A DNA stretch of 64,000 bases. It comes from Myrmaecium sp. VS I D KN 1. Its lineage: Eukaryota; Ascomycota; Dothideomycetes; Valsariales; Valsariaceae. Position 1 is the stretch's first letter. Each line of letters starts with the position of its first letter. Below, piece after piece: positions 13,575-23,648 of the stretch. The notes beneath the pieces were generated by a model, which was given only the letters and a program-made list of their open reading frames with translations, made no database searches and had not been told where the DNA came from. The stretch is taken from contig JADQAV010000019.1 of the NCBI GenBank assembly GCA_019775845.1, forward strand, positions 62,001 through 126,000. Reading direction: 5' to 3'. A program made the translations under genes and the position numbers.

Positions 13575-13785
13575 TATAAGGCTTAGGAAGCCTTAGGACT
13601 AGATAGAGTATAAATACCTTAAGTATAACGCTAGAGGTAAGTAAGCGAGCTGTAAGTAAGTATAGACGTATAAGTATATTAGGGGAAGCTAGAAAAGAGG
13701 TAACTTATTAGGATTAGTTTATATACTATAAGTAATACTACCTTATTAATACTTAACTACGCTAGTTATTACCTATTTCCTAATA
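13575..13785. repeat. Left LTR (211 bp) of the 3.2-kb element
   Basis: Aligns end to end with 16,601-16,811, with scattered RIP-type differences only. Confidence 0.8.
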
Positions 13786-16600
13786 ATTCTAATCCTCTAA
13801 CTATATAACGGGAACTAGCCTAGCTATATATTTAATATAGGCTATATAGTATAACGTAAGCTTAGCGCCTCCTAAACCTAGGAATAAATCCGTACCCCCT
13901 AGCTAAAAAGGAGAATTAGTAGAAGCGATAGTAATATATATCCTAAATACTATTAAAGAGTAAACTATAGAGATTTAGAGACCCTAGCTATCTATTAAAG
14001 AAGATAATACTAAGTAATAAAAGTTATAGATACTTAAGAAATATATCTAAGAATCTAACTAGAAGAGGAAGGCCCTTTCAAAGTAATAGTAGAAATAGTT
14101 TAATAACTAGATTAACTAGTTATAAAAAGACTTTACTAGCTATATTCTGTAGACTAGGCGCACCCCTAATAATAGTAAATTATAGGCGGGTGATAACTAA
14201 AGAGTAGTAACTCCGGCCTTAATTAAAAGAGGTTTTATTAGCGAGGTATATAAGACCTATAAGCGTCCTAAAGTATATATACTTTTTTACTAAGCTAAGT
14301 CCTAAGCTAAGGGAGGCCTTAATAAACTATTAAGCCTTACTTATAATAAGAGATACTCTTATAGCCTTTATATAGCGTCTAGAAAGGAATATCTAAAAGG
14401 AGAAAGTAAGAGCTTTTAGAGGACTTAAAAATTTCCGGATATAAGGTTTATATATAAATAGAGTAACTATAACGCCGGCGGTATATAAGTAAACTAGGAG
14501 TTAGGAAAAAACTAAGCTATCTAAATTTATATATTATAACTACTAGGGAAAGAAATATTTAGTAAAGAACTATACTTAGCTTAAGAGGGGTCTCCTAAGT
14601 AGAAGTAACTAGATATTCCTAAATATAGTAAAGGTTATATAGGAAGGAAAAGTTAATATATTAGCGATAATACCTTAGCGCGGATATAGAAAGTAGTAGA
14701 GGTAAGTATATTTATTAGGATATATATAGAGATTCTATATAGCTAATAATAGGTTAAGATAGGTATACTAATTAATAGCGGCGCTAAGGTAAATATTATT
14801 AGCTAGATATATATATATATATATAAAATTATTAAAGTAATAGGGGCCTTAAAAGGAAATATTTTATTAAATAGAAGGGGTATCTAGACTAATATAACTA
14901 ATAGATTATTAGGGAGGACCTAGAAGGAGCTAGGGAGCTTAGAGAGGAATTTAATATATAAATAAGGACTAGTTATAAAGTATAAAAGAAGTAAGTAAGG
15001 AGTAGAGAAGGCTTATTTAGAGAGTTTTAAAAGGAGGTATTATAGCTACGCTAGTAATAAGTAAGTAGTACACCGGCTATATATATATATAAAAAGCGAA
15101 GAGTAGCCTAGATATAAAATAGCTAGAGAAGAGTAGCTAGATATAGAGTAGCTAAAGAAGTAACTAAAGAAGGGTAACTACTATAAAGTAACTACTATAT
15201 AGAAACTACTATATAAAGAACTACTATATAGAGAAGAATAAGCTATACTATTAAAACTTAACTACAGGTATAACCGCTATAACCGCGACCGCTACGACTA
15301 CTATAACTATTAGTAGGCTTAGAGGGCTTAGAGAGTTTAGAGAGCTTTAAGAGACTAGAAGTAAGTATCTCCTTACCGTTATTCTCCTCTAAAGTAAGCG
15401 ACGAGTATAAGTCCCGCCGGTCTACTATAAGAAGCTCTACTTAGTAAAGGGTTAGTAATACTACTAAAGGTATAAGAGAAATAAATATACCTTCGACCTC
15501 TTAAAGTTATAAAGACCTTTAAAAGCCGCGGCTCTACGCGCGACGGTAGGGACTAGTAGTATTAAGTAATTATTAGTACTTAACGGACGCCGGCGAGATA
15601 TAAGAACTACTCCGCTACCTCGCTCTATATCCTACTTTATTATAGTATACTAGGTATTAAAGGCCTAAATATTTTTACTTAAGTCTTTAGTAGTATTAGT
15701 ATTAGTAGTCTAGTAGATATAGTAGCGAGGCGACCGGGTAGCTCTTATATAAAATAATTATAAAGGGAGTATAAAAAGGGGGGAACTTATAGGTAGTTAG
15801 TATATAAAGAGCTAGGAAGGTAATAATAAAGAGCTAGTAACCTATAAAAGTATATTTATAGTATTATTTTATATAATATATATATCTTTTAATTATAACG
15901 TTTCTTTTAAATATAATATTATAGGTATTTACTTTATACTACCTTTTTATATACCTAGCGTAGGAGTAAACGGCGAGGGGCTTAATAATAGCGAGCGAGC
16001 GAGGAGTAAGGGGCATAGGAGTAGGCTATAATATAATTAATAAGAAGTTATCTTAAAGATAAGATATATATATATATAGTAGATAAGCTAGGAGTAATAA
16101 GATATTACGGAGTAGTAGTAGAACTACTAAATAATAAAGGCGGAAAGCTAGTATAAGGGGGGCGAGACGAAGACGGGCTAGGTATTATTAGAGGCGAGGA
16201 GTAATAAGGAGGTAGATACTTATAAACTTACTTCTATTTATTATTTAGTAAACGGGACTAATAATCGCCCTCTTAATAAGACGGTTATAAGAGAGCTACG
16301 CCTCCTATAATAAATAATAATAGGAAGCGAAAATAGAAGAAATATTAGAAGAGGAAAATAGGTAGATAATAAACTATAATTAGCGGAGAGAGAAGTAGTA
16401 TAGATATAAGGAAGGAAGAAGAGGAGAGGGAGAAATAGCTATAGAAGACGCCTTTTTAAAAATAAAGGGCTGTTATTTATAAGTATAACGTACGCGAGCG
16501 AGATACTTTAAAAATAGAAGGAATAGCTATAAATATTATCCTTAGGTCTATCGTAATACGTAAGGCCGCAGGAGCGTCCTTTTTAGGAAGAAAGAGTAGT

Positions 16601-16811
16601 TATAAGGCTTAGGGAGCCTTAGAACTAAATAGAGAGTAAATACCTTAGGTATAATACTAGAGGTATATAAGCGAGCTATAAGCGAGTATAGACGTATAAG
16701 TATATTAGGGGATGCTATAAAAGGAGTAACATGTTAGGATTAGTCTATATACTATAAGTAATATTACCCTGTTAATACTTAACTACGCTAGTTATTACCT
16801 ATTTCCTAATA
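16601..16811. repeat. Right LTR (211 bp) of the 3.2-kb element
   Basis: Aligns end to end with 13,575-13,785; followed directly by the TTTAT duplication. Confidence 0.8.
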
Positions 16812-16849
16812 TTTATATCTTAGTATATATAGAAATATAACACGGTCTT

Positions 16850-18320
16850 AGTACTCCTGAAACTATTTTTTCCGCTCCTAAAAGATTAATTAGATAAGAT
16901 AGCCTATTAATAGTAATTCCGCTGCCTATAAAGAGTAAGACTTATTTAAAAAGAAACTAAATAAGTCTATTATAGTACCTAATCTAGGGCTAGTAAAATA
17001 CTATCTAGGTATTAAGATATCTGGAAATAGAGATTAGAGATATAAAATAAATTATTTTATCGTAATTAATATATATAATAGAAATAATTAGTAAGTTTAA
17101 GAAGAGATTAAATTAAGTTTCTAGAGCTAGGAATATAACTGAAAAGTTAATATAGATATAAATAGCTCTGATAAAGCGCTAATTAGTTTATATTAAAATA
17201 AATCGGTAATCTAATTTATCTAGCTATTAAAACTAGATAGGATATAGCATTTACAGTTAATTAATGCGCCATATATATAGTAAATCTAGATAGAAATTTA
17301 TTAAATAGGATAAAGCTGGCTAAGCATATAAGGAGTTATAAAAGATTTTAGAGAAGTATTCTATAGGTAATAAATCAGCCCTAGTCTACTTTATTATCCT
17401 AGTAGTTATCTGGATTACTTAGATAATCTATCTAGATACAGATAGGCTATATAGGGAGGCCTTATTTATAAACCTCCCTGTAGTAATGCCGAGCTCCTAG
17501 TATAGGGGCTAGGCTTCTAGCTTCTTACAGAGTTTTCTATTAATTTAAAATTAACTTGGTGGAACCGGTTGGCCAGTTCTAGGCCTAAGTCTAGGCCTTA
17601 GTTAATTCTAAACCATCTAATCCTGGGCCCCGCTTAATTCCAGATCAGCTGGTTCTTTACCTTAGTTTCTAGCATTATAAGCATCTTATAATACCTTAAT
17701 TTAGTGGTTTTGAAATATTATAACCATATTATAATACCTTAGTTTTAATAAAATTACTAGAGGGTACTAAACTATAATTAGAAATATCTAAATAGTACTG
17801 TAGAATTAGGGCTAGTATATTACTACTCTAAATATACCTAATTTAACATCTTAATTTAATTAGCTATACTAATTCAGATTAGGGGGGTGATTATATATTT
17901 AGAAAAAGCACTACTAGCTATTTATTTCTATTAGGAAATATATATCTAATCAGTTAGTCTAGTACCCTATTAAACTTAGTAGCCCTGTTAAGATGTAAAG
18001 CTAAATATATAGTATTAAAAGAGGCTATAAACTAATATATATAGCTAGTCAGCTTACTTAAACCACTAGATATATATAGAAATAGTAGTAATAATATATT
18101 AATAACTGATAACTAATTATCTATTAGATTAGTAAATATTACTGAATACTACGCTAAATCTAAATGTATAGATATATAGTTATATAATATTATATAGTCA
18201 GGGATCATATAACGTCTGTTTTAGAAGCCTAAAGCTTATAGAACAAACAGCTGATTCATTTATAAAAGGGCTAGATAAATTGAAAACTAAAAGGTTCATA
18301 AACTACCTGGAAATGAATTT
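16850..18320 (+). mobile_element. Copia (Ty1)-type pol fossil
   Basis: The plus strand near 16,960-17,300 matches the C-terminal part of a Copia reverse transcriptase (the NLG-x-VKYYLGI-type segment, then the IKTR-DIAF-VN segment). Near 17,900-18,310 it matches the Copia RNase H end (YLFLLG..., SKHIDI-like and ADIFTK-like regions). Between the two lies ~0.5 kb of unrelated repeat, the left arm of unit B. LTRs were not identified. It is broken in many places. It retains more CA/TG than neighbours, so it may be a later arrival or less RIPed. Confidence 0.6.
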
Positions 18321-18958
18321 AATAGATAAATACTTACTATTATAAGATTATAATAGACAGATAATTACTATTATATAATTATAGGATACATAGACTAAAA
18401 ATTGCTGTTATAAGACTATAATAGACAAGTATTTATAATTATATAATCATATAATAGGGCAGAAAAATAATTGCTTTTATATTACTATAATGAATAAATA
18501 ATTACTATTATAATAGAAATGACTAATATTATAACCCTTAGGGAGTATATTAAATCTAAGGCATCATAATATAGTTATTATATATCAAAACTATCAGATA
18601 AAGGTATTATAATATACTTATAATATGCTAGAAATATCAGGAGCTAAGACACAGAACCAGCTAATTTATAATTAAGGGGGGCCTAAAATTAGAGAATCTA
18701 AAATTAAATACGGCCTAGAATCAGATAATTTAAATATAAATAAGCCCTAGAGTTAAGCCTAGAACTAGCTAACTAGCTCTATCTAGTTAGCCTTAAATTA
18801 AGAAAAAACCCTATAAAGGTTAAAGCCTAGCCCCTTACACTAGGAGCTTAGCGTTAGTATAATAAGACCTAAAAATAATACCTGCCTATAAACTTAGATA
18901 GAACTATATAAGCGATCTAGATAACTATTAAGGTAATAAAACAGACTAGGGCTGATTA
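17300..18958. repeat. Inverted-repeat unit B (copy of unit A)
   Basis: The left arm 17,300-~17,765 shares its first ~300 bp with 284-575 in the same orientation. It returns inverted at ~18,545-18,958: TAGCTGGTTCT-, CTAGCATATTATAA- and GGGCTTATTTATA-type blocks match in reverse complement. The outermost ~85 bp of the left arm lack a partner on the right. Copia RNase H sequence sits between the arms, so either this unit captured or split the Copia fossil, or two opposed repeats inserted independently. Confidence 0.55.
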
Positions 18959-19239
18959 AAAGTCTAGACTATAGTACTATATAATTATATAAGGAGATAT
19001 ATTATATTAAGAGAATAAAGACTATTTAACTCGGTTTAATATATACTAAGTAGTTTATACTATAATAAATATTTAACTTATTAATACTACTACTACTCCT
19101 AGAGATAGATATATAGTTTATACTTAAAAGTTTTAGATTAGTGCGCGGGGGCTACCTACTACTTATAAACTTTAGTAAATATTTTAAAAGATATATTAAT
19201 AACGAAAGACTCTTTAGGCTAGCTATCTATATAGATTTA

Positions 19240-20320
19240 AAGAGTAGCTTTTTAAGATTTAGAAGCGTATCTAGTAACCCCTTACGTTAATTACAGCCTG
19301 AAGCCTCTCTAGTATTAAATAGGCTAGCTTAAGGAGGTTAGTTTTAACCTCCTACTACGTAACTACTATAAACTAACTAATTTCCTTCTTAATACTAGCT
19401 AGGCTAGACTTTATAAGCTCTAAATAAGGCGCTAGGATGCGTAATTAAAGGTACTCTTAAGGGTTTAGATTAGGCGAGTAATACGGGTATTCTAGCAGCC
19501 TAAGCCCTTCCTCTTAAAGTATTCTAGTAACCTTTCTAGCCTTATAAATTAGCGCGTTATCGTATATAAAGATTATATTAGGCTTTTTAAGCTCTAGTAA
19601 GACTATTTAAAGTACTTTAATATAGCTATTAGTAGAAAAGCCTTACTTTTTAGCCTCCTCGTCCCTTATTATAGAGATTAGCTATAATAAGCCCTAGCGT
19701 ATTAAGAAGCCTACCTAGACTATTACTTAAATACTCTTAAAGAAATACTTTTCTTAAATATACTTTTAATTATAAATAAAACTACCTTTTAAATAAAAAA
19801 CCTATTCTCTTTTCTTTCTAGAGCCCTATTTAATTAAGTATTTATTATACTAAAAGACTCTCTTCTAGAAATTAAGTAGTTTTTTAAAATATTTACACGC
19901 GTATTAAAGCCTTAAGGCTACTATACGAGGACTAATAAAAGAACACTTTTTAGTACGCTATTTAATAATATAGTACTTCTTAAGAGTTCGATAGATAGTA
20001 TTTCTTAATAGTTTATAGTAAAGACTCCTCTAAAGGGCCTTATAAGTAATTTTTAGTTACTAATTAATAAGCTTAATAAGCTTACATTCTATACGTTTAG
20101 ATAGCTTCCTTAGTTTACTAGTACGAGGTTTTTAAGCTTATTAGGAGCTTCCTAAGCCCGCTTAAGGATGTTATAAATAGTAGAAAATAGTAAGCTAGAT
20201 AACTTTAAGAGGGCTTAAATTAAAGCTCCTTAGAGTTACGTACTTACTAGAAGGCCTCGCTAGTAAGAGTTTAATTTAGGGCCTTAATTACTACTAATTT
20301 CTCTCCTAAAGAATCTTTCT
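19240..20320 (-). pseudogene. Tc1/mariner transposase fossil
   Basis: Read on the minus strand, the order of parts fits a Tc1-type DDE transposase. A helix-turn-helix region lies at ~20,320-20,060 (STxYNILKRA-like, then RKLSKR-like), a catalytic core in the middle, the second catalytic segment (hydrophobic-x-x-DNA, ~19,580-19,545), and YSPxLNP near 19,490-19,455. The end at ~19,245 has the typical Q-A-VI-N-x-x-G tail. Many stop codons from RIP (TGG/CAA/CAG-type changes) interrupt it, so it is inactive. Terminal inverted repeats and a TA duplication were not located. Confidence 0.7.
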
Positions 20321-20399
20321 ATAGTAGTTATTAAGTATAAAAGAGGCTTAGGGAATAAGGGGCCTTAATATACGTAATTTAAAAGATAAGAATACTAAT

Positions 20400-21180
20400 T
20401 ATATACTTAAATCCTTAATAGAAGCTAAAAGAAGAAGTATAAATACTAATAATAACTTTAAGAAGTCTAGCTAGTAACTAGTAATAGATACTATATAGCT
20501 ATTAATATTTATATTAATTAAAAAAAGTACGTTAAGAATTATATTAATAGCTTTAAGAAGATATATAAGCTATAGAAGGAGTACTAGTAGGCGCTTTCTA
20601 ATTAGGCTAGGGATAATAATATAGGGTACTTTACTAATAATTTTAACGTTATTAATAATTACTTCTCTTAATACTTATAATTTTAATATATACCGCTGTA
20701 GTAGCTAATACTTATAAAGGAAGTCTTTAAAGATAATCTTATAATAGGTAAATATACTACTAGTATTTAGGCTCTTATATTATATAATAGTAAGAACTCT
20801 TAAGATAGTATAGATATTAATAAAAAAGAAATAAAAGAATTATTAGTTATATTAGTTATAAGTTCGCAGAAGTACTTATTAACTTATAATAGTTTATTAT
20901 TACTATCGCCGTTAAAGCGTATATATAGAGTTAGAATAAGAAGAGTAATAAGATTATAAACTCTCTTAAGTATAACGCTACGTTAATAGAGGAGCTAATA
21001 TATATACTATAAAATACCTCGTTAATTAGTTTAGTAGTAAAGATATTTATTTCTATATATTTAGATATAAGCGAGGACGATATTAACTATAGCCTTAAGT
21101 ATCTTAAGATAAAGAATAAGGCTTAAATCTTTCTAGTACTTCTAGAGCCTTAGTAATAATAATATATAAATAAAAGAATT
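20400..21180 (+). pseudogene. Myb/SANT-like ORF of a PIF/Harbinger element (fossil)
   Basis: The plus strand resembles the Myb/SANT-like DNA-binding partner protein encoded by PIF/Harbinger elements. It has an aromatic-rich helical segment (F-x-x-x-Y-K-L-x-K-E-Y), the GYFTNN-like counterpart of the GWD motif, then the YxxxP-like and ATG-like region near 20,700-20,760. It is interrupted by RIP stops. Its position next to a convergent Harbinger transposase supports the reading. Without that neighbour the call would be weak. Confidence 0.5.
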
Positions 21181-21559
21181 TAAGAAAGAAGGCCCTTACT
21201 ACTATAATACTAATAAATACTTATAATTAATCCGAGTCTAGAAAACCTATATATTTAATTATTATAATAGGTATAAGAGCTATAGCGTATTTAAGATTTA
21301 TTTATATATAATAAGCGAGCTATAGTATTAATTTACGTATATTAAATTATTCGGATTTACGGTTTTAGTATATATATAGTCTTTTTCTATATCTTAGAGT
21401 ATAGAGGGGTATAATAGCCGTTAGAAGGTTATAATATACTATTTTTCCTATATAAAATATATTCTTTTCTACTTTCTTATAGCTACTTCTTCCCTAAATA
21501 ATTTAGAGCGTTAAAACTACTTAGATTCGCTTACTTAGATACGCTTAGTACGTTCTTTA

Positions 21560-22300
21560 TATAGCTTCTATAATACGCCCTCGCCTATTATCCTATTATT
21601 AGTTAATAATATCTTTAATACTATCTTTAAAGCTATTTCTATTATTATTATTAATATACTCTTCCGTCTAGAAGTTACTTAAGTTATTAAAGAAGTTATA
21701 AAGAGCTATTAAGGCGTATATAATATATTTCTACGTCTTAATACTATATCCTACTCGCGGTATATCTAGTATATAAAAATAACGCTTTAAGATACTAAAG
21801 GTACGCTTAATAATATTATAAAGCTATTAATACTATAGATTAAATAGCTTCTTTTTATTTTATAGCTTTAATTACGCTCTTATTATCTCCTTTAAGTAAT
21901 ATCTTATTTATTAGTAAGGTATAAGTATTATATCTAGTTTAGAAGAGTAATTAATATCTATTAAAAAATAGTATCCTCTTAATATTTTAAAGCCTACTTC
22001 TATCGCTACTTATAATACTTTTAAATTATAAAAAGAGCCTTTAAAGCCGCAGAAAACGTACTAGAAGTTTATATAGAAGTTAATAGCGGTAAGGATATTT
22101 TAGTTTATTTAGCTCTTTTAATTACGTTAGGTAATATAGTTTCTAGTTACTTATATAAGAATATAAGTTCTATCTAGGGCGCTTATATAGTTCTTAAAAA
22201 AAGTAGCTATTTTTAAATTACGCTTAATACGCTCTAGTACTAATATTAAGTTATTAAAAAATAAGTATTAGTTTAATAAAGTAATAAGAAGGTATCTAGA
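21560..22300 (-). pseudogene. PIF/Harbinger (DDE_Tnp_4) transposase fossil
   Basis: The minus strand gives a good match in order to a Harbinger nuclease: a QNILAV..F segment followed by F-x-Y-V-x-x-G-x-x-GS (~22,115-22,040), a YFLID..Y segment (~21,975-21,940) with the second catalytic Asp, then R-Y-Y-L-K-E and N-KKLFNL....NIIKRTFSILK-R-F (~21,900-21,790) with the conserved (E/K)R-x-F-x-x-L helix, and a final ALYNF. RIP stops break it. It converges on the Myb-like ORF, the usual two-gene layout of this superfamily. Element ends are not firmly placed; a possible terminus lies at 22,989-23,005. Confidence 0.72.
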
Positions 22301-22905
22301 GTCTTATAAAAGGCTAGACTAATTATCCTTAATAAGTAAAAGAAGTACTTAGCGGTATTTCTTATACTAATATCCTAGCTATAAATATAGAGGAAGATTA
22401 TTAACTTTTATATTAATAATACTTTAGAGCTACCGTAAAGCTTAGTATTAAGCTCTAGCTAATAAAGAAGTTCCTAAAAGATCTTCTTTATTAGCCTACT
22501 TATATTAAAAATATATATATTATAACTATTAAGTAGGGTAGCTATCTACTACTTACTATTAACTCTATTTATATATATAAATTACTAATTACTAGACTTC
22601 TTCCTCTCTTCTACTATCTCCTCCTCTATAATATATTACTATATTACTTTATTAAGAGCTGCTATTTACTCTACCTATAAGTATATAAGCGTTCTAAGAA
22701 CTCGGGGGACGTTAATTAATATAATATTAAGTATATTAAGTATAAGTAGGGCCTAACGTAACGTAGCGACTATAATATATTAATTTTACGTAACTTTCCT
22801 ACCGTAGGCTAGTATTACTATTTATAATATACTATAGGATTAAAAGGGGCTAAAAACGCTAATTTTTAATAGCGCGACGGTTTACTACCGTACTATATAT
22901 TAGCG

Positions 22906-23648
22906 ACAAACGCAGGTAAATACTACTAACGTTTATAGTGCGTTTGTGACCCCACCGCGTTATAACACCATATTCGGCCATAACGTACCGCAGGTAAACA
23001 GGCCCTTTGGAGAGACGTCGCGCCTATGAGTGCTGACTAAGCAACTATATCTTGAGGTGCCCTGCGGCTCAAGTACTCGGAGGACGTTCATCCGCAGTCT
23101 GCCTTGCTGGGGAATAGCCCAGCAGACGTACCTTGAAATACTTCCGCTGTCCTTACCTCTACAGCTATTTTATCCGATATACCAAGCAATCCCCTCAGAA
23201 TCCATACAGAACGGTTCTATTTCGGTATCGACGACCCAGGACAGTGGTCTCATAGCCGCCCGGCCCCGGGCTCCTCCAATCAGCCTGCCACAATCCGCGG
23301 CTACTGGATGATCGCGTTTCAGTACTTTAAGAGTTAAAGATATGGTTCTGTTGGTTCTCTGTTCGACCAATGGCGGCGGTGGTGCGGGCCGCTCCGGCGG
23401 TTACGTGCGGGAGGGCGTCCGCTGTGCCGCAATCGAGCTTCGATATTTGTATGCCACTGGCCTCGCGGTGTGCCATTGTGAATCTCAGCAGCTACTTCTT
23501 GTTTTATGATCACTGTCATTGTTCCAATACGTCTCGTTGTCTTTTCTTCTTGGTCTGAGATACCCATCACTTGTGTTTCTGCAGCATTGCCGGCGTTGCT
23601 TGATCTTTTTATGTTGATTTCCTGCCATATACCCCCCATTTTCGAGAG
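22906..23648. other. Edge of RIP block and upstream region of DUF3433 gene
   Basis: Normal composition starts here. Contains an inverted 9-mer (ACAAACGCA 22,906-22,914; TGCGTTTGT 22,939-22,947) and a repeated 10-mer CGCAGGTAAA (22,911-22,920; 22,989-22,998). No gene is evident; presumably promoter and leader of the gene starting at 23,649. Confidence 0.5.

Larger units (their letters stand above)
13575..16811. mobile_element. LTR element with exact 5-bp TSD, no recognised RT
   Basis: Two equal LTRs of 211 bp (13,575-13,785 and 16,601-16,811) both begin TATAAGGCTTAGG and end ACCTATTTCCTAATA. They are flanked by an exact 5-bp duplication TTTAT (13,570-13,574 and 16,812-16,816). Total length is 3,237 bp. 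Around 14,690-14,830 the plus strand resembles a retroviral-type aspartic protease region preceded by gag-like sequence; later interior is repetitive. I recognise no reverse transcriptase, RNase H or integrase, which suggests a non-autonomous gag-bearing derivative. It is broken throughout by RIP. Orientation is inferred plus from the protease-like segment only. Confidence 0.7.
1..22905. repeat. RIP-mutated AT-rich transposon block
   Basis: Nearly 23 kb made mostly of A and T with pervasive TA dinucleotides. CA and TG are almost missing over long stretches (for example 13,680-13,740 has none), whereas CG remains common. That pattern is specific to CpA-to-TpA repeat-induced point mutation and not to general CpG deamination. 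There is no long open frame in the whole block. Identified elements are listed separately. Stretches where I recognise nothing firm are 1-280, 1,690-2,960, ~5,700-8,180, 12,860-13,570 and 22,500-22,905. The interval 16,850-18,800 keeps more CA/TG than the rest, so it is less heavily mutated or younger. The block ends abruptly at ~22,905, where normal base composition resumes. Confidence 0.93.
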
